64,000 nucleotides of DNA, from the NCBI GenBank assembly GCA_964030785.1, contig OZ034967.1, positions 65,735,413 through 65,799,412 of the forward strand, read 5' to 3'. Source of the stretch: Siderastrea siderea. Taxonomy: Eukaryota; Cnidaria; Anthozoa; Scleractinia; Rhizangiidae. Shown here piece after piece: positions 44,901-56,900 of this stretch; positions within the stretch are counted from its first letter, which is position 1; each line of letters starts with the position of its first letter. The notes beneath the pieces were generated by a model. It saw nothing but the letters and a program-made list of their open reading frames with translations, was not told the origin of the DNA and made no database searches. The position numbers were made by a program, and so were the translations under genes.

Positions 44901-47900
44901 GTAATTAAAGCATGATATGACAGTTTGTAGGGAGCTGAAATTCGATCGAAAATTAAATCGGCGAAAAAACCGTCGAAAAAAATAACAAAATGGAAATGAA
45001 GTTTGAAAAACCTTGCCAGGTGTTTATTTGCTGTGTTTTTGCCGCTTTTCCGAGCTTCTGGAGGCCGTTTTGCGCAATTTTCCGTCGATGCAACGTCATC
45101 AGGCTAAGTACAAAAGTGAGGACAAGGTAGGAAAACGGGAATTCAAACTCAATCGTGGCCAACCGACATTCGAAGTCCATACAAATTCTCATTTAATGCA
45201 TTGGTTACCTGTGGTTGAGACTGCGGGGATTCGTATCGGCTGAGTTTTTATCTGTGTACAATACGTAACATGCGCGTTACGTACATATCCTTTTTCCCAT
45301 CGGAGGTGAACCACAAATGAGCCAAAAAAGCTCAAAAACTTCTTCATATATATGGAAGATCTATATTGACAGCAAAGGACTAAGCCTTTGCTCATCCCAA
45401 AAACATTGTCTTGCAATTTTGATAGTAAGAATTACGTTTTCGTGTATTATCGAGTGTTGATACTACTGATATTTTTGACACTCTTTCTTTTAGGAATAGA
45501 AATGTTAGAAAATAAAGGACTTTTATTCAAAAGCCAGACGTGGAAGTCTAGTGGATGCGAATTCCATTTTCCCGGACCCAACGATGAAAAAGACGCGCTG
45601 ACTTGTCCACCGATGAGCAGTCCTGTTTGTTATGTCTACAATGGAGCTGTATGCTGTGCCTCTCGCTGTCCAGGTATATCGAGTGTTATTGCGCTCTTCT
45701 TTTCATAGCGCCGTCCACGTGTGAGGTGTTATATTTCAAGGCCTGGACTTACAGTGTTGCTGGACAGTACCTTAAAATTGTTGCTAAACTTGTTCAAATT
45801 TTATCACAATTCAATCAATCCAAGAAGTTTGTGTTGGTTTGTTTGTTTTTTATCTTATAACTCTATGAAAGTGTTAGTTAGAAAATTTAATTGCGAAATT
45901 TTGAAGTGTTTCTATGTCTTACGGTTTAATAGATGTTCGCCCGATGTAATCAGTCATATTGAACACTTCTCCAAACGGAAGCCTTAGTTTGATAGCACTT
46001 TTTCAAATCTGGTATTATGCTTTTCTAAATGTATATAATTCTTCCATTAGCACTAGAGAAAATGTCGAAACAAATGAGAGGTAATTTGACAATATGTGCC
46101 AATGGACGTCAGCTGGTATCATCAGATTTACAATGTAAAAACTCGCAGTGTCTTCAGGACTACTCCAGGGAGAACTGCACCACAGGTACGATCAAAACTT
46201 ATATAGGGAGATATCACAGAGTTGTAAAAGCTGGTCTGTGTAATACTCTAAGAGTTTATTTTAAATTCAAGCATTATATATATTTCATAACAAAAAAACC
46301 TGTGATTTATCAAAGATGGGCCCTCACAAGCTAGAGTTAAACGCATTTTAGTTGTGAGCACCTAGGTTCAAAAACTATTCTTAGCATGTTTAAAACATTT
46401 GCCGTTAGGCATTGTAAATAAATTTTGCGAGATCTGTTTTGGAAATTGAAATAAATAACATATCGAACAAATGAAAACCCACAAAAATTTCACACCACTG
46501 AACCAAGGTGCTAAACGTTAACCTTTCAGTTCCCCTAGAACCTTGCATTTTCATTATTTTGCAATAAACTGATTTAATTAAAGACGGTGCCTCCTAATAC
46601 AGATATATTTTTGCAAAGGTTACGACTATGGGGAAAAAGTAAATCTTAGCAAGGGTTATTGGAATCCAAAAAGAAAAATGTGGGTAACCACGTATTTTTC
46701 AGAGATAATTAATCAAGTAATATATAGATTTAGCCAAGCCTAAAAGGGGAGCTCCACATCTCTCTTTTATGCTTGTTGGCCCGTAAAATACATTAAATTT
46801 TAGTTGTACAGTTATTCGCCAAGAGGTGAAAAACAGCAAGGGAAAACATGCAGACCACTGAGGAAACTGTGACTTGGCTTATTTTTCTTCAAAGAGAAGA
46901 CTTCAGGACGACTTTCACCGACAGCTCTTCTTGTAGCATTCGTTCGAAAGCTAGCTAATTAAGTTCAAGAAGAGTACTTCTAAAACTACAATTGCTAAAA
47001 AACCAGCTTAAGTTGCTCCCGGTAGCACTCAACTCGACAGACTTTTCCCTGCAAATACACATTTCTCACTGATTCCGATGCATCCCTCTGGCTGTTTAAT
47101 TCTGTTAACCATGAAACATTTCTCGAAATCGATTTTTCTAAAATAAATAATATTTTTCCGGCATCAAACCGTTTATTGATAAAAAATTACCCAAAAAATG
47201 TTTTCGGAAACTTTCAAGCACACGTACAATTATCAAGAGAAAATGACACCAGTTTTTCACCCGCGAAGTATTAATCGGGTGCTTTCAAGAACACACCCTG
47301 AACTAATCTTAGGAAGCTTTTAGAGTCTCATTTTAGACAAAATAGACTTCAACTGAGAAATGCTTTGCTTATAGTTACTTAAATAAAGATTTCATTTCGA
47401 TCTGTAACTAAAGACACACTGAAATGGCTTACCGGTTAAAAACAAACGAACACGAAAACATGCCACACTGAACTCACTCGGCGATTCTAAGTTTAGTCGC
47501 TAAATTGGGACAAAAATGTCATTCACTTCAAGTGAAGAAACCAAAAATATATAAAATATAAGGAAGATAAAATATTCCACAACTGAACAAAAAACATCTG
47601 GAGCTTTACACTAAGACTATAAACTTAACAAGAAAGCCCAATGGGCATTTTAACCGGCCGTTCTGACCCTCCCCACCCCTAGGTTTCACAAACGTTAGCG
47701 CAATCCTCTGTTTATACGAACCGGCGTGACGAAAAGTGTGATTGTGTGACACAATATTTTGACTATTGCGTTACACTGGACGACGTAATGTTTAAACTTT
47801 GATGACTCAGCTTATCTTTCTTATTGCTTTTATTTCTGCTAAAAAACGCAAATTCACTCAAACGTTGAATGCCGGTATAAATTCGTCCACAACTGAGAAT

Positions 47901-50900
47901 GCTTTCATAGGGACGACGAAGTATTTACTGTTGTGCCTAGACCGTAAAAACAAACAGTGAACATAGCAGTAGAATCAAAATATAACGCTTGATAAACACA
48001 AGCTCGAGCAGATCGTCAGAGTATGGGGCACGTTAAGGCATATCTAATGACGTGATGTTTAAATCTGGTTTGCTAATCCGGGAATCCCCTTGCAATAGGA
48101 AACAAGTTGACTCGGAATTCGTAAGGTAAAACGAATTACCTCAAACCCAACCAAGGCAACATCGAACACCACACGCAAACCACACGCATCGCTTGATAAT
48201 ATTCAGTTATTTTCTATCTTTAATACTCGTAACAGCTACGTTATTGATTGATCTCTTTATTAATGACCGATTCCTTCGTCCTTATGCAATTCAAATCAAC
48301 TTCTCCCCTCAAATAAACAATCATCCCTCTCCCTTCTCAAGAACTATGGTGTATCGACTAGTGCCAATACCTTCTCTTCCTAAGCCACCGTTCCTTACCG
48401 CGATAATAAGCTGCAAACACAGCTGTCGTTTCTCTCCTCTGCGAAATACAGGTTACCCAATGAGAAGACTTACATTTCACTGCAGAAACCGTCCGCCCCA
48501 TAAAATGCCAAGGGAAACTGTCTCTCACGCAGCACAATATTACACCGCTGCTATACAAAACGTAACTTTCAAAGCAAATCGTATTTACAGAAGCGTGATA
48601 TGCTCCTCACATTCACAAATCCTTCCACATTTTTACATCCCTCAAAATGTCAATCTCCATAACAAAACTCCTGCGCTAAAAAATTTTCATCATTACCACT
48701 AACTAGATCAGACAACACAGCCAACTTCGCATTCAATCCTATTAGCTTCTTTACTCAGTTGCGCATGCGTAATACAGGACAAATACTGAAGCCCATACTT
48801 AACAACCCTTCGCCATTCATATCTTAAATACTGTAAATGAAAAGACAAGAACACACGAAGGTAACATTCAGCAGACTAATATGAGCATGCGTCTAATATA
48901 ACACAGTACCGCTCTTGAGCACCCGTATCACAAGCTTTACAGCACTTTGCACGTATGTTAAGCCAACTGACCATCACCACAAAACCGTGTCCATTTTATA
49001 AACCGGCGGTTGCCATATGGCGACGGCCGGTTAATAAAAAAAATATTGACGACAGAGCGACTCTTCAGGTGTTGAATACTAAATTACGAATTAGTCAAAA
49101 CAACCCAATATGCGGTGCCGAAGAAAAACAACCTAGATTTAAAAAACAACACAGACTCAATCTAGAATAGTCACGATTTCTACTTTACGAATAAAATACG
49201 CTACTTACTAGAATTGCTCAAAGAACAATATTGAAAAATACGCACTAAAGTTCAAAAGAAAATTGCCCATATATATCAGATTGCTCACTAATGAAAATTC
49301 CTTAATTAATGAATAAACACAGAAAAAGGGACAAGAAACCTTCAAAAACATGAAATGTCATTCACACACGAAGCACTTGTTGGCCTAGGAAAGCAAACTG
49401 CATTCAATTTACCCTCAAGTGAAGTTACTCGCAAGCCGACAAACGGGAACTACAAGGTAATTTCACAGATACTTTAAACAGGTATTTAAAACATTTCAAG
49501 AAAATTACCGTAATTTACTAAACATGTAAAGTCGCTCTATTAAACAAATTTACAATGTAAATCCACAATCAAATCTGTAATTTACTTTACTACTGAACTG
49601 AAAGAAGGACTTGAAAATCTAAACGAAAGTCGCCGGGTTCTTTCCAGATCTCCTTAGCTTTGAAAAAAACGAGTATGTCCTCGAACAAGGATTTTTTGCT
49701 TTCAAGCTCTCCAATATCTTCTATATATGCGCCATCGAGATTGAAGCAATCCTTTTCCTTTTCATGATGAACTGTTACAAGTCTTCATTCCAAGAAAGTT
49801 TTACAATTTAATATCGTATTAAAAATCTAGCGTACGAGGAAGCAGCCCCCAACTTGTTTACTTCAGCTACAAGAAAAAAAGGGGCATTCCGCCTCCCCCG
49901 GTCGGGTTGCCTTGAGACTCCCCTCCCCCTCCCCCCAGAGTCTGTACGGACGGACGGACGGACGGACGGATGGACGTACGCTGGCGTCAGGACCAAAATT
50001 TTTCGGATCAACGGGTTACCAAATTTGCTTTCCCATGGTGCTCCGCGAGCTCCGCTATAATTCTAAAAAAGCGTTAAAATACAGAGAATGTGTGGCAATT
50101 TCATTTTAAATTTAATTTCAGTTATCTCTGAAAAATGCGTGGTTACCCCCAATTTTCTTTTTGGATGCTGATTGCCCTTGCTAAGGTCTGCTTCTTCCAA
50201 ATAGTCTTAAACCGCGCAAAAATATTTTTGCATTATTAGGCAAATTCCCTAAGAAACCGGATTATCCCGAGATGCGCAGAACGTATGCGCAGTAACAAAA
50301 GTAGGCACCGTCCTTAATACCTGGCATTCGTTTTATAAAATTACGTAACACGTTACCTGTATATTTGCTTGACAACTTGTCGAAAGGTGGTGCTCCGGCA
50401 AAGGTTTCTCCTGAAAAACAAAGCTTTTGAATTCAAGAGTTAATTTTCTTTTTCACCCCTAAATGTTTTGACTGGACAAAATTAACCGAGATTCTAGCGT
50501 GTTTGTTTCCTCTTTATATGCACTAGATTTCAAATACATGAATATTGATATGCATGTTCTGTTTGAAATCAACAACAGACGATTCAGTAACACGGTCACA
50601 ACAAAGTAAATTCATAATTTAACGTGTAATTTATTTCCTTTTTTCTGAAAAGGTTTCGAAAGCCTCCCGAAGCCATTTGCAGACATTCTGATAAGACTTC
50701 CCTTTTAGAAAAATGCTACATTCTCACCTTGAAGATATATTTCGTTGCTTTCAGCCCTCCTATTTCGAGTCTTCAGAAGCTTTCCTATTTGTATTAAGCT
50801 TTCTTTCGTTTTTGTTTTGTTTTTTGTCTTTTTTGTTTTTGTTTTTGTTTTTGCTTTTTTGAAACATGTAAAGGACATTCTCCTTCACTGTGGAATGTTA

Positions 50901-53900
50901 TCTTTCATATTAAAACCCAAGAGATGCTAATCTCCTCCGGGTTTTCCAGGTTTTCCGGGTCTTCTGGGGCAAGTGTGTAACTGGGTTTCGTTTCTTGATA
51001 TTCAAAATATTTTCTTTCCAAGTTAATTATAAGAGAAAATTAAGGCCTACTGATATTATAATGCGCACATGTCTAGGAATATAGGCAGGGTACATTTTGG
51101 ACTTTATGATCGGTTTTATTATTTATGCGTTAATGAGTAAAAAGTAACACGAAGGGAAGCTTAAAGCTGAAGCCAATGGATGAACCGTACAAGCCACGTG
51201 ACCAAAGAAAGAACAAACCTGACAAACGAAAGAAACGAAATGCCAGTCAGACAAACGGAACTGGACCAGTGGATGGAAAGGGCCCTTTGTCAAATAGTAC
51301 ATACTCGTCCAGCTCCAATTTGTTTGTGGAAAAATAAAATTAAATAGAGATCACACGGTACTGTATTTTCTTATTTATACAGAGGTCACGTGTCAAGACG
51401 AAGAGCTTAACAAGTACTTTGAAGGAACCACATGGTCTGTTGGTGACTGTATTCAATGCTCCTGTAAAAGTGGCATTATCAAATGCACAAGAACACTTTC
51501 AGTAATAAATTCGTTTGACGATACGTTGATCGAACACTGCAACCAAACGGATTGCAACGTGTCACGTTATATGGAAGGCAAAAAGGGCGTATGTAGAGGT
51601 TAGTTTATGCTAACAAACTAAAGATATCAAATTATTATCAGGAAGATTATTAGAACAATTTTTAGAAGATCAGTTATATTCAGTAAGTCGAGAACGTGGG
51701 ACAAAAGTGACACACAGGATACACCTTTCTTATGGCGGCAGAATGTTGACATCAAAACCAAATGGTCTCTGTTCCACAAAAACTATTCTAGCGTGAAATA
51801 TTTTCACCATTTTCTGGCGCAATTTTCCCGTGATTTTACGTCAACTGTTCAAACTGCTTAAACTGACTTTGGAGTTTGCCAACACGCGGAACAAATTTGT
51901 AAAATTTTAGTGTAAATGTACCCAAGACTTAAGTTACCATCTCGCTGCTCTTTTAAGCACTTCGTGTTTAAGCACCAAAGACAGTTCAAGTCCAGGTTGC
52001 AGCCCTTCCAATGTACCCTGGACAGCGTGATGGATTAATGGCGAGTGAGAAAAAAGTATCGTGAACAAAAATACAAAACAGGAATGGTGAACTGTTTGCA
52101 ACATTTATATTTTCCTCACTTATGAAGTCTTTGTTGCTCTCCTTTTTAAAAAAAATCTGGTATGCTTTATGTTATCTACAGAAAAATTGACCTATAATAA
52201 GTAGCGCACTAATTGCGGTAGCAGAATAAGAGAAAAGCCTTTCTTGTCAGTCTATTTCTCGTGACATCATCATCCCGACATTAACATTCGAAGGGGAATA
52301 TAAGTAGCAAATATTCTTTGACCATTCCGGCGAGGCGTGAGTTACAAGTATGTGAATAATTTCTCAGGTAAGGAGACACTTTGTATATTGAGTGACGCGT
52401 TAATCTTCTACGATCAGTTTCATTTAGTACTGGCAGTAATATATTAAAGTAACATTTCTGCGTTTATTAAAAGCGTTTAAATTAATCTTTACCATTATCA
52501 GCTTGCAGATGGAATGGTAGGGTGTATTATGGTGATAATGGGTGGAAAGAAAATGGAGTCAACTTTTATTGCTCTCACGGCAGCTCTGCTGAGAAAGTCA
52601 GGCCTGGTTGTTATGTGGAAGGAAATAAACCTGTAATATGCACTGGAGCGATAGCAGGTTAGAAAGCTAAACAAATTTAAAATGTCGAATTAAAAGAGGG
52701 GAATGAGTGAGCCCTTGCACTAGGCTTCCCCAATATTTTGTTTTTGTTAGACAAATTTGTAATGAGATCCACAAAATTAACTTATTTATATGAGTTAAAC
52801 ATGGAGGAACTGGGGCCTGAAATGCCATCTAAGATGACGGCATTATGGATATTTTTCATCTTTTCAACAGCAAAGTTTTTTTTTTCTTGCAGCAAACGTT
52901 GCAAGCCAAGAATCTTGAGTTTGATGGAGCTAACACTTTGCTTAGCTTATTGTTAGCCTTAAAGTGCCACTGAGACGAAAATTCGTAGGTTTATTTCCGC
53001 CAAATTCTGTCGCAGAATATCGCGCTGTGTCTATATTTACCTAGAAAACTGAACAAGAAAGCGTCCATCCTAATATTTTTTAGCTCCAAAGTTGCGTAAA
53101 ATGTGTCCGCCATTACTGAAAACGTGTTCCTGGGTGATTGCGAAATTTAATAGCTTGTGACGTCAGAGGCTCACCTCAGTCGCGTTTCCTTGTGTTTTGA
53201 CTCAAGATGCCTACCGTCGACTGCGAAACCTCTGAAGAGTATTTCTACGATTCGGAACAGTCTTTAGCTTCCGAAGCATCAGAGGATTCATTTAATTCGG
53301 CAAATGAAGAATTTTTCTTGCCGTGCGATGTAAGAACTGATGTCAGGAGATTTCAGCTTGTAAGCGTGTAAACAAACTGTTCAAAGTTGTTTTTCTCGCC
53401 TTATTGGCGGGAGCTCAAAATATGCGCGAAATAATGTTTATACAGTGAGTACAGTTCAGGCACAAGTTGCTCAAAAAGCGGATAACTCTTATCCAACAGA
53501 AAAATGGCTGTCCAGCTATTCGAAAAATTGATGTTCTAAGCTGTGGAAATTTAGACAAAACACCTATAAAAAGTCTAGAATTTGATGCTCGCGAATTCTC
53601 AAGCATCGGTCGATCGATTTTATTGTTCGCTTCGTTGGAGAAATAAAGGAAGCTATATTTTGTTTGCCGTTGTTTATATTCATTCTATATTGTAAAGACC
53701 TTCTTTTAAGAACTGGAGGCCTTGTGTGACCGGAATCTAAATATTTGTAGTGCAAATCAAAGCCACAAGGAAAATTTTCTGCTGCTCGACAACAACATGC
53801 GGACCGCCAAGGAAACGAAGCTTTCATTTGTTTTATTCACTGCGTAAAAATAATAACTTGACATTTAATCATTTTTCTTAGTAGTTCATTTACTAAGATT

Positions 53901-56900
53901 GCTATGGCAGTTAACAGAAAGAACATTGTAAAACCCTTAGACAAATAGTGGCGTGTGATATTTTTTCCTAACTTAAATTTCCACGCAAGACGAGCCGACC
54001 TACCGACATTATCGAAGCCTTTATATATTTCGAACAATAATGTCAATCGACTCTTTAGCGACGGGGAATAAGGAGAAAAGTTTCTCGACATTCAGGATGG
54101 TATGCTATAAAATAACTGTCCATGCTTCTAAGCGATTACTGCTTTGAAATTAACACACGCGGAATTAAAAAAAAAAAAGCTAAGCAATACAAACTGTAAC
54201 AATGGTAATTTATACATGAAAATCCGGAACTCTCGAGCAGCCAAGACTAGTACAAATCCCAATAAACATTCCATTGCCGTCAAAATTAGAGCTCAGTGGC
54301 AACCTAGCGACTAACTGGAAGAAATTTCACCGAGCCTGGAATAATTATGAGATAGCTGCACGGCTTAAAGATCCTGAACATCCTGATGTAAATAAATCGC
54401 TTAGAACCGCCACTCTACTCACCTGTATTGGGTCCGATGCTCTAGACGTCTACGACGGTTTAGACTTTGAAAGCGAAGAACAGAAAAATGATATCGACGT
54501 CGTTCTCCAAAAGCTACAGCGCTACTGCATTGGAGAGACCAATGAGATTTACGAGCGATATAAATTCAACAAGAGAGACCAAGAGCTGAACGAATCCGTG
54601 GACGCTTACGTCACTGCACTTCGGACTTTGGCAAAAACGTGCAACTTTGGCATTTTGGAGGATAGCCTCATCAGAGATCGGATTGTCATTGGTGTAAAAG
54701 ACAATCAAGCCCGCAAGAAGCTTCTTCAGGTATCCAAACTCACCTTGAAAGAGTGTATTGACATTTGTAGGTCGTACGAAACTACAAGCCATCAACTGAA
54801 GGAAATTAATCAAGAGGAAGTCCATGCTCTACAACCGTCCCGTGACAAGAAGCCTGATCCCCCTATTAAGAGAGAGATTCAATGCAAATTTTGCACCAAA
54901 ACACATGCTTGGAACAAATTGAAGTGCCCAGCATGGGGCAAGACCTGCTCATCTTGTGGCATGCGAAACCATTTTGCCGTTGCATGCCAGACAAAGACCC
55001 CTGCGAAGGCCAAACCTCCTGTCAAGTTTCCACCTTCTAGGCACAACCGCAAGCCAGTATACACAGTGGAGGACTCAGACTCTGACGAGTATGTTGCTTG
55101 TGTAGATGTGAAGGAGCAAGTGTGTGCTGTCGACAATCAGTATCGGAAGGATAAACTATTGGCTACCATGGTACTTAATGACCACCAAGTGCAATTTCAG
55201 TTGGATAGTGGGGCCACGGTGAACATTCTACCAGAAGAAACATTCAAACAGCTATATGGGGAAGACAGTGTACCCCTTCTAGACAACGCAGAAGTAACCC
55301 TCATCATGTACAACAAAACAGAGGAGAAGCCCCTTGGCAAGAAACGAGTCAGAGTTGTAAATCCAAAAAATGGCAAGAAATACAGCGTAGAGTTTGTAGT
55401 GGTGAAGGGCAACTGCAAGCCGCTGCTGGGTCTGCGAGCTAGCGAGCAAATGAATCTCATCTCAGTGATTAACGAAAACATCCTATCAGTTCAGACACAG
55501 GCGTCATTACAGGACAAAGCCAGAGACTTGCCTACACTAACAAAAGAGCACATATTGAAAGAGTTTGCAGATGTATTCAAAGGGGATGGCAAACTAGAGG
55601 GTGACCTACACCTTGAGATCGACCCAACAGTACCACCAGTGCAACTCCCCACAAGAAAAGTGCCGATCGCTATCAAAGAGAAGCTTAGAGAAGAGCTAGA
55701 CTGCTTGGAAGCCCGTAACATTGTCACCCCAGTGAATGTCCCCACCGCATGGATATCTGCAACTGTCGTCACCATGAAGAAGAATGGCAACATCCGACTG
55801 TGCGTGGATCCCAAGCCACTCAATCTAGCCCTTAAGCGAAATCATTATCCTCTACCAGCAATTGAAGATGTGCTTCCTAACCTCTCGAATGCAAGATGCT
55901 TCACAGTGTTAGATGCAAAAAATGGGTTCTGGCATGTAACCCTTGATGAAGAAAGCAGTTATGCAACTACGTTTGGTACTCCCTGGGGAAGGTATCGATG
56001 GCTAAGAATGCCATTTGGCATCTCACCTGCTCCTGAAGAATTTCAGCGCAGACTTGACCAAGCATTGACAGGCCTAGAGGGATGCAAAGCCATTGCTGAC
56101 GACATTCTTGTGTTTGGCTGTGGAGCAACAGATGAAGAAGCTACAAGGGATCATGACAAGAACCTCACTGGACTCTTAGAACGGTGCAAGGACAAAGGCA
56201 TAAAGCTGAACAGTGGGAAGTTACAGCTACGAAGAAAAGAAGTTTCTTACATGGGTCACATGCTCTCTGCAGACGGGCTCAAGCCAGACGCCGAGAAAGT
56301 TAAAGCAATCAGAGAGATGCCGGTACCGTCTGACAAACAGGGTGTCCAACGCTTCCTGGGAATGACAAATTACTTGCAGAAGTTCGCGCCCAAGCTGTCA
56401 GAGATTACTACTCCACTTCGCAACCTCATCAAGAGTGACACAGAATTCCTCTGGGACGAACAAGTTCATGGTGTGGCCCTAAACGAAGCAAAGAGGATCA
56501 TCTCTAGTACGCCGGTACTGAAGTACTTCAACCCACGGACAGAGCCGGTCCTACAGTGTGATGCTTCCATGCATGGCCTGGGTGCGTGCTTGATGCAGAA
56601 CGGCCAACCTGTTGCTTTTGCATCACGATCCCCGACTCCAACAGAGGTCCAGTACGCACAAATCGAGAAAGAACTGCTGGCCATGGTATTTGGAATGGAG
56701 AAGTTTGAAACCTACCTTTATGGTAGAAAAGTATTGGTTGAGACAGACCACAAGCCGCTTGAATCGATTTTCAAAAAGAGTCTGCTCAATGCCCCAAAGA
56801 GGCTACAGCGTATGCTGCTGAGGCTACAAAGATATGAATTTGAAGCCACCTACAAAAGAGGAACTCTGCTTCACATGGCCGACGCCCTGAGCCGGGCTTA

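Noticed and set aside
48193..48702. 169-codon ORF as a possible gene
   Set aside because: The region is strongly A/C-skewed, which lengthens ORFs by chance. The product has no domain, no consistent hydrophobic pattern and no splice or poly-A context.
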